Below the pieces are notes generated by a model, which saw only the letters and a list, made by a program, of their open reading frames with translations, was not told where the DNA came from and did not search any database. Made by a program: the position numbers and the translations under genes. A stretch of 44,298 nt of DNA from positions 1 to 44,298 of the forward strand of contig JAJYYF010000029.1 in assembly GCA_021801225.1 (NCBI GenBank), written 5' to 3'. This DNA is from Microcaldota archaeon (GTDB lineage Archaea; Micrarchaeota; Micrarchaeia; Micrarchaeales; CABMGC01). How positions within the stretch are numbered: position 1 is the stretch's first letter; every line of letters starts with the position of its first letter. Shown in pieces: positions 1-9,141 of the stretch.

Positions 1-39
1 TTACGCTTACAGCCATGTACATTCCTGCTTGTCAGATTG

Positions 40-557
40 CTACCCATCTTCTTCCATATATGGAGCCATATACTACGCAAATTCAGCCCCACCTATGTGG
101 TAGCTAATGCCGATAGGCTCGTAGTCAGTTGAATAGTTACGGGAACGTTCTTCTTCAGTATCTTGAGCATGCCTTCGATATGCTCGGAATTATATACTGC
201 TCTCTGCTCCTGCACATCCGCTTTCAGTTTAACCTGCGTTTTATCGAATATCCTGCTGATTTCTTCTTCATCTCCGACCGCCGCCCTTAATATGAAGTTC
301 TCCTTTGTTATCCTGAATGTTATATAGCCCCGCCCACGCTTAATTCCGCTGGCCTTATCTATCTCATAAACACTTTTCTGCAGCAGTTTGCCGTCAATCT
401 CCACTACGGACTTGAAAGGCATTATGGGTATCTTTTCTACAGCGCTGATGCCGCTTTCTGTCAAAACGCTGTTATGATGTCCTCCACATTCCAGCTTCAA
501 TCTCTTTTTGCCGTTCTCTTCCTGTAAGGTTATGGTTAGTTCCTCATCATCAGGCAC
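40..557 (-). pseudogene. PCNA / sliding clamp remnant (N-terminal part missing, C-terminus frameshifted and interrupted by TAG)
   Basis: The ORF 93-557 resembles the second half of archaeal PCNA (DDEELTITLQ..KRLKLECGG..., ITFRITKENFILRA..., YNSEHIEGMLKILKKNVPVTIQL). After a frame change near 110-117 the match continues as PIGISYHIGGAEFA-[TAG 73-75]-YMAPYMEEDG-TAG, similar to the PCNA end (PLKLEF..GG...FYLAPRIEE). The start is GTG with an in-frame TGA two codons upstream. About 75-80 N-terminal residues are absent. Confidence 0.65.
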
Positions 558-610
558 ATCTCAGATAAGAGACCTTTATATCTTTTCAGGCCATTATCAT
601 AGGAGTTATT

Positions 611-973
611 ATGGTAAATTCAAATACTACAAAAGAACTACTTGACAAATATTATAATCGTCTTCATAAGAAAGGAGATTTGGGTTCTCTTTTATCTGAG
701 GGCTTCTTGATGACTGGAACTATTGCTAAAGAGAGTAAAGGTCGAGAAGCTTATATAAACAACAATTTCTTTAAATGCATACTGGGCCTGAAGGTTAAAA
801 GTATGATAATAGAAGATGACAGTGCCTGTGCAATAGTGAACTACGACTTAATATCTCCAAAAGGAAATAAGTTCAGTGCAGATATAGCTGAAATCTGGAA
901 AGCCAAAGGAGGTAAGTTGGTTTCTATAGCAATATACTTTGACACTGCATACTTCCAGAAGTCGATGTCATAA
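611..973 (+). CDS. SnoaL/NTF2-like fold small protein
   Basis: 120-aa ORF. Pattern fits the NTF2/SnoaL-like superfamily (GREAYINNNF..., MIIEDDSACAIVNYDLISPKGNKFSADIAEIWKAKGGKLVSIAIYFDTAYF). Confidence 0.6.
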   Translation: MVNSNTTKELLDKYYNRLHKKGDLGSLLSEGFLMTGTIAKESKGREAYINNNFFKCILGLKVKSMIIEDDSACAIVNYDLISPKGNKFSADIAEIWKAKGGKLVSIAIYFDTAYFQKSMS

Positions 974-996
974 GTGCGGTATAACGTAAAGCGCAT

Positions 997-1068
997 CGCC
1001 CGAAGAAGGGATCGAACCTTCGACCTATTGGTTAACAGCCAATCGCTCTACCACTGAGCTATTCGGGC
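997..1068 (-). tRNA. tRNA-Asn (anticodon GTT)
   Basis: Reverse complement GCCCGAATAGCTCAGTGGTAGAGCGATTGGCTGTTAACCAATAGGTCGAAGGTTCGATCCCTTCTTCGGGCG folds as a cloverleaf. Acceptor 7 bp, loop CTGTTAA, T-loop TTCGATC, no encoded CCA. Confidence 0.95.
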
Positions 1069-1101
1069 AAAATAAGCATAGATATTTTATCATAAAAATA
1101 T

Positions 1102-1785
1102 TTAAAAGCTTTTATTATTAAAGAAACTAGGCCTTTCTTTTAATTTTATTAATTTTGTGTATAAGTACTGATGTCCACCTAAAATACTAATTGGCATTAC
1201 AGAGTTTTCTTTATAGTCATATGCAAAAAAATTAGAATTATTTTTATCTAATTCAAACTTTGAAAAAAATAATATCTTATCATCATTATGAAGATTTACT
1301 AAATCAAATCCAAATAAGTAAGTGTTTTTACTATCATTAAAGGAATAAATCTTTGATAATTTATTATCATCTTCCGATTTATGTAAAGACAACCTAATTA
1401 TATCTGAAAAATTTTCTATTTCTATATTTTTTAAATTTATTTTTTTATTGGATTTTTCTGTTAAGTTATCTATTGACATATTTATTACATTCATATAAAA
1501 AGAAGAGGTATCATCTGGAACCTTCTCCTCTACAAAATCAGCGGCTTCGTTCTTGTCTGATGTTGGTGGCGTATACCTTAAAAAGTTCTTCGCATTTTTT
1601 ATCTTTAAATAATATATAATATTTAACTCTTGGACTTTTTCTCCTATAACAAAGATTTTATTTGAAATTTTATCAAAAAATATATTTTTGCAAGTATAAT
1701 CAAAGTTATATGCAAGCCTTGCTAAATCTAAAGTTGAATTGAGTTCTAAATAATAAAATGAAATTATATTCTTTTCTTTTGGCAA
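1102..1785 (-). CDS. hypothetical protein
   Basis: 227-aa ORF with no family recognised. Coding-like, very AT-rich. Confidence 0.6.
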   Translation of the reverse strand: MPKEKNIISFYYLELNSTLDLARLAYNFDYTCKNIFFDKISNKIFVIGEKVQELNIIYYLKIKNAKNFLRYTPPTSDKNEAADFVEEKVPDDTSSFYMNVINMSIDNLTEKSNKKINLKNIEIENFSDIIRLSLHKSEDDNKLSKIYSFNDSKNTYLFGFDLVNLHNDDKILFFSKFELDKNNSNFFAYDYKENSVMPISILGGHQYLYTKLIKLKERPSFFNNKSF

Positions 1786-1804
1786 AAAAACACCTTTAAT
1801 TAGA

Positions 1805-2647
1805 CTAATGCGTTATTAAAGAGTATAAGTATTGTACTAAAGACATAAACGCATAAGCAGGCTCAAAAATTACTGGAGATATTGAAACACCACTTCCTAC
1901 TGCTTTATAATCGTTGTATACTGTAGTATTCACTTCAAATAATATAGGGTAAGATCTTTTTAAAAATCTACTTGAGGAAGAACTTATAGTTAAGTTTAAG
2001 TAATACCTTCCAGGCTGGCCAATAAATATAGGATATGAAAAGTGTGTATTTTTACCATGTAGGGATATTACTGAATCAGTTACATTCCAAGAAGGAAGAC
2101 CATTTAAATATATTAAAAATGGATCATCTGAAATTCCAGTATTATTTATATTTACATTTATATTTACAGGTTGATTTACTCCTGCGTATAGATTGGTAGG
2201 ATTAACTTTGACTGAAAATACATTAGTAGTTACATTAACATAAGCATCAAATGTCAAATTTCCTAAATGTGAATAATTATTGAAGTTTACAGCTCTTAAT
2301 ATTAGAGCATATCTACCATTAGTAGTGTTTGGTGAAACAGTTATTCTTATACGCATAGGGTTTGAGTATGAAGGAGATTGTTGAGCATACCAACCACTAG
2401 GTAATTTTACTGAAGTTAGTGTATCCCAACCTAAATTAACTAAATAACCTGTTTTGTTTGTAGTAGAAGCGTTTGCCAATACATAGAAACTTTCCCCTGG
2501 TCCTACCTTTCCCAAGTAAACACTGCCGTTATTGTATATAGTGTAATTAACAGGACTTTGAATTGCAACATAGGTTGTTGCACTAGCTAAACCTAAAAAT
2601 AATAATGAGCTTAATATAAAAATTAATGATAAACGTATAGTTGCCAT
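1805..2647 (-). CDS. secreted/membrane-anchored Ser/Thr/Asn-rich protein (signal peptide, NEW3/CARDB-like Ig-fold region)
   Basis: Start assigned at the internal ATG (MATIRLSLIFILSSLLFLGLASA), which gives a clean signal peptide. A TTATAAG box lies about 25-30 nt upstream, consistent with a leaderless transcript. The track start at 2680 would lie upstream of that box. Confidence 0.6.
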   Translation of the reverse strand: MATIRLSLIFILSSLLFLGLASATTYVAIQSPVNYTIYNNGSVYLGKVGPGESFYVLANASTTNKTGYLVNLGWDTLTSVKLPSGWYAQQSPSYSNPMRIRITVSPNTTNGRYALILRAVNFNNYSHLGNLTFDAYVNVTTNVFSVKVNPTNLYAGVNQPVNINVNINNTGISDDPFLIYLNGLPSWNVTDSVISLHGKNTHFSYPIFIGQPGRYYLNLTISSSSSRFLKRSYPILFEVNTTVYNDYKAVGSGVSISPVIFEPAYAFMSLVQYLYSLITH

Positions 2648-2670
2648 ACCTATATTAATAAAATTAATCT

Positions 2671-2677
2671 TTATAAG
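2671..2677 (-). promoter_or_regulatory. putative TATA box for the secreted protein gene
   Basis: CTTATAA on the minus strand, 24-30 nt upstream of the ATG at 2647. Confidence 0.4.
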
Positions 2678-2765
2678 CATATCTCAAAAGATTATAGAGT
2701 TGTGTCATAAACAAAAAGCATGTAAATAGTTATAAAATCTTTTATTATTATTAAGTATTGATTTA

Positions 2766-3671
2766 ATGGTAAAGAGTTATATTTGGTTTGATGGAAAACT
2801 TCACGAAAGAGAAATGTTAAAATTTGATATGTTAACTCATTCTTTACAGTATGGAAGTGGAATTTTTGAGGGAATACGAGTATATAAGACAAAAAAAGGA
2901 GCTGGGATATTCAGATTAAAAGATCACATGGAAAGATTTTTAAGAAGCGCAAAGATTTATGATATGAAAATAGATTATACCTTAAATGAGTTAGAAGATG
3001 CAGTTATTGAAGTTGTTAAAAAAAATAAGATAGACTCTGGATATATACGACCTTTTGGATTTTATAACGACACTCAAATAGGTTTAAGTGTTAAGGATAA
3101 AAAAGTAAGTGTAGGAATTGCTGTAGTTGAATTTGGCAGATACTTTAAATCTACAGAAAAAGGAATAAATTGCATTGTTTCTTCTTGGAGAAGAATAAAT
3201 TCGGAAATACTACCTCCACAAGCAAAAGCAAGCGGAAATTATCTTAACTCAATAATAGCATCTAACGAGGCAAAGAAATTTGGAGCAGATGAAGCTATAT
3301 TACTAGGAAGTAGAGGTTTTGTTGCAGAAGGACCTGGAGAAAATATCTTTTTAATAAAAAATAATGAATTATTAACACCTTCTGAAGAATCAGACATATT
3401 AATGGGAATAACTAGGGACTCTGTAATAAAAATAGCTGAAAATAAAGGAATCATAGTTAAGGAGCGTCTGATTCATAGAGAAGAGCTATATACATCAGAT
3501 GAACTTTTCTTTTGCGGTACGGCTGCAGAGATAACTCCAATAAGTACCGTAGATAAAAAATCTGTAGGAAATAATGGAAAGGTAGGACCATTCACAAAAA
3601 TGATATCTGAATCATATTCGGAAGTAACTTCTGGAGATAACGAAGAGTTTGATTGGATAACATTATGTTAA
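2766..3671 (+). CDS. ilvE: branched-chain amino acid aminotransferase (class IV PLP)
   Basis: YGSGIFEGIRVY, the PLP-Lys region QAKASGNYLNS, EGPGENIFL, and FFCGTAAEITPI motifs. Confidence 0.92.
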   Translation: MVKSYIWFDGKLHEREMLKFDMLTHSLQYGSGIFEGIRVYKTKKGAGIFRLKDHMERFLRSAKIYDMKIDYTLNELEDAVIEVVKKNKIDSGYIRPFGFYNDTQIGLSVKDKKVSVGIAVVEFGRYFKSTEKGINCIVSSWRRINSEILPPQAKASGNYLNSIIASNEAKKFGADEAILLGSRGFVAEGPGENIFLIKNNELLTPSEESDILMGITRDSVIKIAENKGIIVKERLIHREELYTSDELFFCGTAAEITPISTVDKKSVGNNGKVGPFTKMISESYSEVTSGDNEEFDWITLC

Positions 3672-4602
3672 TCTTTTTTAAATAAATTTTAGTCCATATC
3701 GTACAAGAATCCTTTTCTACTATTAGTTCTTTTTCTGCTTGTGCAACTAAACCATTTTTCTTTTCTATTAAAACTGGAAATTTTTCTAAAACGCCTAACT
3801 GGTCCAGTTCTGAAACTGCTCTTTTTAATTTAAACTCCGATATATTTTTTAGTTCTTTAGCTATCCAACGCAATGAAAACGGATAAGTAAGGTATTTTTC
3901 CTGTATAAGTTTTAATATTTCTCTAGTGTCTTGTGAACGTGGGGTAGGAACATCATATTCCAATAATTGAAAAATTTGTACATCATCACCATCACTAACA
4001 TGGCCTATACCATTTGTTATGAAAGGTTCGATTGAAATTATATCACCTTCCTGAAGTTCTGTCTCGTCACCATTGTCATAATTTGGTATGAAGTTACCTG
4101 CATGTAACTCCTCACTTTCTATTCCATGGCCTCCTAAATTAAAAATAGGTTTTAGACCATTTTTTACCGCTACATTTTCAATCGCGGCACCTATTTCCCT
4201 AACCTTTCTTCCTGATTTTACAAGAGAAATTGCTTCTTCTAAAGCTTTTTCTGCAGTTTCTATCATTTTTTGATTTTCTCCAGATAAATCAATAGTTATG
4301 GCACAGTCGGATAAGTTATTTCCTTTTCTTGCTCCAAGATCTACCTTTACTAAATCATTTTTCTGGAATTTATAAACATTGTCTATAAATGGAGTATAAT
4401 GTGCAGCTTTTTCGTTTATTGAAAGATTTATTGGAAAGGACAACTGGTATCCTTTGTTTAATATAAAATTTTCTATTTTTTCAGCAGCATCTAAAATTGA
4501 AACCCCCTCTTTAATTATAGTTTTAGAGTACTCTAATGCCTCTACTGATATCTTCCCTGTTTCTTTTAAAATTTTATAATCATCTTCCATCAAATTACTC
4601 AA
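3592..4602 (-). CDS. map: methionine aminopeptidase, type II-like
   Basis: AHYTPFIDN, KVDLGA, NLGGHGIE.ELHAG, ISIEPFITNG metal-site motifs. C-terminus overlaps ilvE antisense. Confidence 0.92.
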   Translation of the reverse strand: MSNLMEDDYKILKETGKISVEALEYSKTIIKEGVSILDAAEKIENFILNKGYQLSFPINLSINEKAAHYTPFIDNVYKFQKNDLVKVDLGARKGNNLSDCAITIDLSGENQKMIETAEKALEEAISLVKSGRKVREIGAAIENVAVKNGLKPIFNLGGHGIESEELHAGNFIPNYDNGDETELQEGDIISIEPFITNGIGHVSDGDDVQIFQLLEYDVPTPRSQDTREILKLIQEKYLTYPFSLRWIAKELKNISEFKLKRAVSELDQLGVLEKFPVLIEKKNGLVAQAEKELIVEKDSCTIWTKIYLKKINIMLSNQTLRYLQKLLPNMIQISFL

Positions 4603-5360
4603 TTTCTGTTTAAATTTTTAAGCAGTATTTCTAATTTTAATTTCGATTCATTATTATTTAAAGTAAACGTTGAATATATTGGAGAAAAACTACCGAAATT
4701 ATTTTGAAAAATTATTAATTCATTGTAAATTAAGTTATTAGTTCCGGATATAACTAAATAACCACCATTCATTATAAGTCTGGCTATGCCCTTAATTTTT
4801 ATTGAAAAATCAGTAGGTTTTGATTTATTTAAGATGTAATAAATATTATTCATACAAAATACGGCCTTAAATGATTGATCTCTGAATGGAGCATAAAATC
4901 CATCAGAAACCAAAAAAAATTTAGGGATAATTATATTTTCTGGGATATACTCCTTGACCAAACTCGATATTGAACTGTTGTAAACTAAAACATAACCTTT
5001 CTTTGCAGATTTAATTGTTTTATTTTCAGCTACAGAGATACGTGTTTCTGATATATCCAAACCAATAATATTTTTTGTTTGAAAGTGATTTGCAATTGCT
5101 AATGTTGAAATTCCAGTTGAACAACCCCAATCAAGAAGTTTATCAGATTTATTTATATTCAAACTTACTCCTTCAAAATCTCTTTTTGTTCTATAATAAT
5201 AAGTCATGGAATTTGTGTGATAACAGTTCTCTGAGTTATAAGAACTTGATAAATCAGGTATTTGTTTAAATCTAAATGCCTTTCTTAAACGAGTATCAAA
5301 AACTTTGAATGTACTTAATTGTCTATTATTTAAAGAATTAGTATCAATTTTTTGTTGCAT
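4599..5360 (-). CDS. class I SAM-dependent methyltransferase
   Basis: KLLDWGCSTGISTLAIA motif I and NIIGLDISETRISVAE motif II. Confidence 0.75.
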   Translation of the reverse strand: MQQKIDTNSLNNRQLSTFKVFDTRLRKAFRFKQIPDLSSSYNSENCYHTNSMTYYYRTKRDFEGVSLNINKSDKLLDWGCSTGISTLAIANHFQTKNIIGLDISETRISVAENKTIKSAKKGYVLVYNSSISSLVKEYIPENIIIPKFFLVSDGFYAPFRDQSFKAVFCMNNIYYILNKSKPTDFSIKIKGIARLIMNGGYLVISGTNNLIYNELIIFQNNFGSFSPIYSTFTLNNNESKLKLEILLKNLNRN

Positions 5361-5368
5361 TTAAGCAC

Positions 5369-7777
5369 TTACATCAATTTTTTTTGTGAACCGAGACCCT
5401 TTAATTCATCTTCATTTACACCTAATTCTTTTAAAATTTTAAGTGTTGCTGGTATTATTTGATGATTTATGTAATACTCTGGATCATAATTTTCGGCAAA
5501 CTCCTCCAACTCAGCCTTTTCTGAAATTGTAGAGCCATTCCTAGTTATTACATAACTTATCGTTGCACTTTCCATATCACTTTTTTGTTTTTGGCCTCTT
5601 GAAATTGCTTTTTTAACTGCTGCTAATTCAGGTGACATTGAGTCATAATTATCTATTTTTTTTCTTAATTGAGTCTGAATTACAAGATCTTTTATAGGAA
5701 CTGTACCTTCTCTAAGATTTTTAATAACGTCTTTAACTATAGCAATTGCATTTTCTTTGCTTCCTGAATGAAGAATCGTTTCTAAAACTTGCTTTTGAGT
5801 ATTTCTTGAAACAACTGACCAATCCCTGCGGACAAGTTCAAAACCCTTTATCTTTATCCTTCCTGATTCAGAAAGCATCGCATATTTTTTCTTAGCTCCT
5901 TTTGAAGATTCACCACGTTTGCCAACAAAAACTCCTCTTTTGTAAAAATCCTCTAACTCTAATTCCATAGATTCTGGGAGTGATCCATTTACATCTTTTT
6001 GAAAAGCTAGAGCGTCTTCCTTTGTTTTATTACCTATCTGGAGGAAAATGCTATCTGTATCTGCGTAGAGAACCTTAAAGCCATGTTTTTCTGCAGATTC
6101 CATTGTTTTTTTAATGTACTCTCTTCCAAAAGCCGTAACACTTTCTGCAGATTCACGGGAGTACCAACGTGATCTTGCATAGCCTAAATATCCATAAAAA
6201 GAATTTGCAAGTATCTTTAAAGCTGTTGAACGCGCCCCAAGTGATTTATTATCTGGATCTTTCTTGTATGCTTTTTTAACTTCAGATCTTTGTTCAATCA
6301 AAATTTTAAGAACTTTAGGTATTATGCCAATAGGCGTTTTCAAAAACAATGCCTTTGTTGGTGATTCATATACCTCTAATGTTTTATCTTTTGTAAGACC
6401 TGAAGGATCTATATTATGAGCTATGATTATAGATGGATACAATCCTCTAAAATCAAAAACAATTATATTATCATATATTCCAGCTTCTGGAGTCTTTACA
6501 AATGCTCCCTCTATTGGATTACTATTTCTCCATACTATCTCTCTATCTGTAGGTTTGTTAGGTATAAGTTCGTTATTTTCATGAGCATATCTCATTAATA
6601 TATACTCAACTAACTGGCCAGTTGTAGAGATGCATGTCTCAGCTATAGTACTTCCAGAAACTTTCGAAAGCTCTATCTCTAGAGGTATAAAAAATTTATA
6701 TAACTCTTCTAAAGCTAATGAATCCGCAAGGGAATAATCGGCGAGGTTTTCTATTCCTTCTTGGGGCCCGTCCCAAATCTGCCATATGTTTAATCTATCT
6801 ACCATTTTTTTGGTATCTCCAGTCACTGCTGCATATATCTCACTCAGCGTAAATCTATTTGCCCTAATTAATTTTTCAGAGGCTCCAACCACAGAAACAA
6901 ACTTCGCAACGTTATAAACATCAATATTCGATCTGCCTGGAATTTTTATTGCCTCTAATAATCCATGGTGTTCCTGTTTAGGTACATCATCATATCTACT
7001 GATATTGAATGATGCTTTTGTAACAGCTGAGCGTTTAATCAAATAAGGAATATCAAAATTTGAAGAGTTATAACCTACTATAAAATCGTAATCATTTTCT
7101 TTTATTAAGTTGGTGAAGTAATTAATCATTTCTTTTTCTTTTGGAAATGTTTTGACAAATTTTTTATTAATTGGTTTTGTAGTTATAACCTCTTTATTTA
7201 TCCCATCTGAGTAACTTATCATTATAGCTGGATCAATTTCTGGTCTTGGAACTCCAAGGGGATTATACGTTTCTATATCAAAACATAAATATTTTAATGA
7301 TTTATTAGAAGTTTGAGAATTTTCTATTTTTTTAATATATAGTAATTTTTCATTTTCTTCGCATGATATTTTTACTCCGGATAAAGGTATGATATTTTTA
7401 TCTATCAAATATCTTTTCCAAAATAAAATATCATACTCATATCTTTTTCCAAATTCAGATAAAACTTCGCTTAAACGAGATACATCTCTAGTATTTTTAA
7501 CATAGACCTTATAAGCTGTAATTAATATTCCTTTTAATTTTATACTTACTTTTTCTACTTTTTCTGGAGATACTAATCTATCTTCATAATTCTCTTTAAA
7601 ATTTAAAATAGATTCTTCCTTAACTTGTTCGTTATTTGGTATTATATAAAAATAAGGTAAGAAGGAATTATCAAAAAGAGTATATATTTTTTCATCAGAT
7701 TTCAATGTTAAACGTATAACGCTTCTTTCTGAGACAACAACATAATCAATATCTATGATAATTCCTTCTAAATCCAA
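5369..7777 (-). CDS. polB: family B DNA polymerase
   Basis: Exo I FDIETYNP; motif A DFRGLYPSIIIAHNIDPSG; motif B KILANSFYGYLGYARSRWYSRESAESVTAFGREYI; motif C YADTDSIF. No intein. Confidence 0.97.
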   Translation of the reverse strand: MDLEGIIIDIDYVVVSERSVIRLTLKSDEKIYTLFDNSFLPYFYIIPNNEQVKEESILNFKENYEDRLVSPEKVEKVSIKLKGILITAYKVYVKNTRDVSRLSEVLSEFGKRYEYDILFWKRYLIDKNIIPLSGVKISCEENEKLLYIKKIENSQTSNKSLKYLCFDIETYNPLGVPRPEIDPAIMISYSDGINKEVITTKPINKKFVKTFPKEKEMINYFTNLIKENDYDFIVGYNSSNFDIPYLIKRSAVTKASFNISRYDDVPKQEHHGLLEAIKIPGRSNIDVYNVAKFVSVVGASEKLIRANRFTLSEIYAAVTGDTKKMVDRLNIWQIWDGPQEGIENLADYSLADSLALEELYKFFIPLEIELSKVSGSTIAETCISTTGQLVEYILMRYAHENNELIPNKPTDREIVWRNSNPIEGAFVKTPEAGIYDNIIVFDFRGLYPSIIIAHNIDPSGLTKDKTLEVYESPTKALFLKTPIGIIPKVLKILIEQRSEVKKAYKKDPDNKSLGARSTALKILANSFYGYLGYARSRWYSRESAESVTAFGREYIKKTMESAEKHGFKVLYADTDSIFLQIGNKTKEDALAFQKDVNGSLPESMELELEDFYKRGVFVGKRGESSKGAKKKYAMLSESGRIKIKGFELVRRDWSVVSRNTQKQVLETILHSGSKENAIAIVKDVIKNLREGTVPIKDLVIQTQLRKKIDNYDSMSPELAAVKKAISRGQKQKSDMESATISYVITRNGSTISEKAELEEFAENYDPEYYINHQIIPATLKILKELGVNEDELKGLGSQKKLM

Positions 7778-7809
7778 GTGCTTCGTCCTCTCTTAATTAT
7801 ATGGCGTTA

Positions 7810-8217
7810 TTACTGAGATTCTTGTAGTTTTGCTCTTGATATAGGAATTGGAGCTGCAAAACCCATCGAGTATGCAACCAATGTACCTCTTGAACCACAT
7901 TCAAAGTTTACAAGATTTATAACGTCCTCTGCAAATTTTAATGGTAATGTCTTTTTGGATTTCCATGTACTTTCTATTTCATCAGAATCTTTCTTTGATT
8001 CTTTTGCTATAACTTTTCCAGAAATTGTAAGTTCACCTATCTTAGATGCTTTATTTGAAGATCCGCCTTCGTATATTGCAACAAAAGTAAAACCTACATT
8101 TATTGAATCTGATTTAACATTAACATCATCGAAGTTAATATTAAACTTCATATTTGATATAGCATCAAGAGTTTCTCTTTTAGCTTCTACCTTGCTTACT
8201 TCTATTCCTGTTATCAT
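7810..8217 (-). CDS. hypothetical protein, possibly SecB-like
   Basis: 135 aa with an alternating beta pattern and a C-terminal NLVNFECGSRGTLVAYSMGFAAPIPIS reminiscent of the SecB tail. Weak similarity only. Confidence 0.45.
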   Translation of the reverse strand: MITGIEVSKVEAKRETLDAISNMKFNINFDDVNVKSDSINVGFTFVAIYEGGSSNKASKIGELTISGKVIAKESKKDSDEIESTWKSKKTLPLKFAEDVINLVNFECGSRGTLVAYSMGFAAPIPISRAKLQESQ

Positions 8218-8361
8218 ATAATCACTTTATACATATAAGACTTATAATTATAAAATACTTTTTATTTTTAAAATAATCTTATATTTTTTATTAAAGTGAC
8301 AAGTAATGTAACATAGTATTTAATAATTCAACGTATGTAAACATATTAGGGCGTTTGGGGT

Positions 8362-8400
8362 AATTGTATAGCAGGAAGGGCAATATTTAACAATTGTATA
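8362..8400. repeat. direct repeat AATTGTATA x2, 30 nt start-to-start
   Basis: AATTGTATA at 8362-8370 and 8392-8400. The second copy abuts ATG 8401. Confidence 0.5.
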
Positions 8401-8781
8401 ATGTTTATTGCTGAGGTCAAAAGGATAGCTGCAAAGAAAAAACTTTCTAAAGAAGAAATGGAGATTATGAAAAAAGCAGCAGTAGTAGCCGCAATTTCTT
8501 CTAATCATTCCTGGAAAACTTATAAATATCTACATAATTACTGTGAATTTGATAGAGACGCTATGGTGGCTGAATCTGAAATTGCGTTTAATAAATCCTG
8601 GAAAGAAATAACAGAGGCAGATGTAGAAGAAGTAGTAAATGGCGAATATAATAAACATTATTTATCTAATTGGATGTTTTATGCTCTTGATGAAAAAAAG
8701 AGAAAAGATTTCTCTACTTATTTTGAAAAATTAATAAAAGATCAAGAACATGGTCTTGAACCTATCCAAAAAGAACAATGA
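8401..8781 (+). CDS. hypothetical protein
   Basis: 126-aa charged helical ORF with coding-like composition. Family not recognised. Confidence 0.6.
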   Translation: MFIAEVKRIAAKKKLSKEEMEIMKKAAVVAAISSNHSWKTYKYLHNYCEFDRDAMVAESEIAFNKSWKEITEADVEEVVNGEYNKHYLSNWMFYALDEKKRKDFSTYFEKLIKDQEHGLEPIQKEQ

Positions 8782-8834
8782 ACTCTTCAATAAGTAATAA
8801 TAATGAATAATATTATAACCATATGTGTAACTCT

Positions 8835-8909
8835 GGGCATGTGGCGTAACTTGGATAGCGCATCTGGCTTCGGACCAGAGGGTTACGGGTTCAAATCCCG
8901 TCATGCTCG
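8835..8909 (+). tRNA. tRNA-Arg (anticodon TCG)
   Basis: GGGCATGTGGCGTAACTTGGATAGCGCATCTGGCTTCGGACCAGAGGGTTACGGGTTCAAATCCCGTCATGCTCG folds as a cloverleaf. Loop CTTCGGA. Confidence 0.94.
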
Positions 8910-9019
8910 CTATTACAAAATAATATTTTTAAAAACATAGATTCTACATTTAGAAAAAATTAACTTCTAACGTACCCAAATTTAATTTACGAAAAATAAA
9001 TAACTTCAAAAATACTAAA

Positions 9020-9130
9020 TTATATGTAGCAACTTGTGTATTTGACATTTCTAAAGAAAGACTGAGCAACTATTTTTAATGACTCTGACATAGTTGGGAA
9101 TACATGTACTGTATCTATTACGTCATCTGT
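9020..9130 (-). pseudogene. C-terminal remnant of a pyridine nucleotide-disulfide oxidoreductase (mercuric reductase / dihydrolipoamide dehydrogenase type)
   Basis: Minus-strand translation TDDVIDTVHVFPTMSESLKIVAQSFFRNVKYTSCYI*. This matches the dimerisation-domain hallmark (HxxPTxSE) and a Cys-containing tail. A stop lies directly upstream in frame. Confidence 0.6.
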
Positions 9131-9141
9131 GGTATATTATT

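Noticed and set aside
5369-7777. Intein insertion in PolB
   Set aside because: Motifs A, B and C are contiguous and uninterrupted; no intein block sequences.
8320-8508. 62-aa minus-strand ORF across the 8401 gene start
   Set aside because: Cys/Tyr-rich but antisense to a better ORF and spans the promoter region; not supportable.
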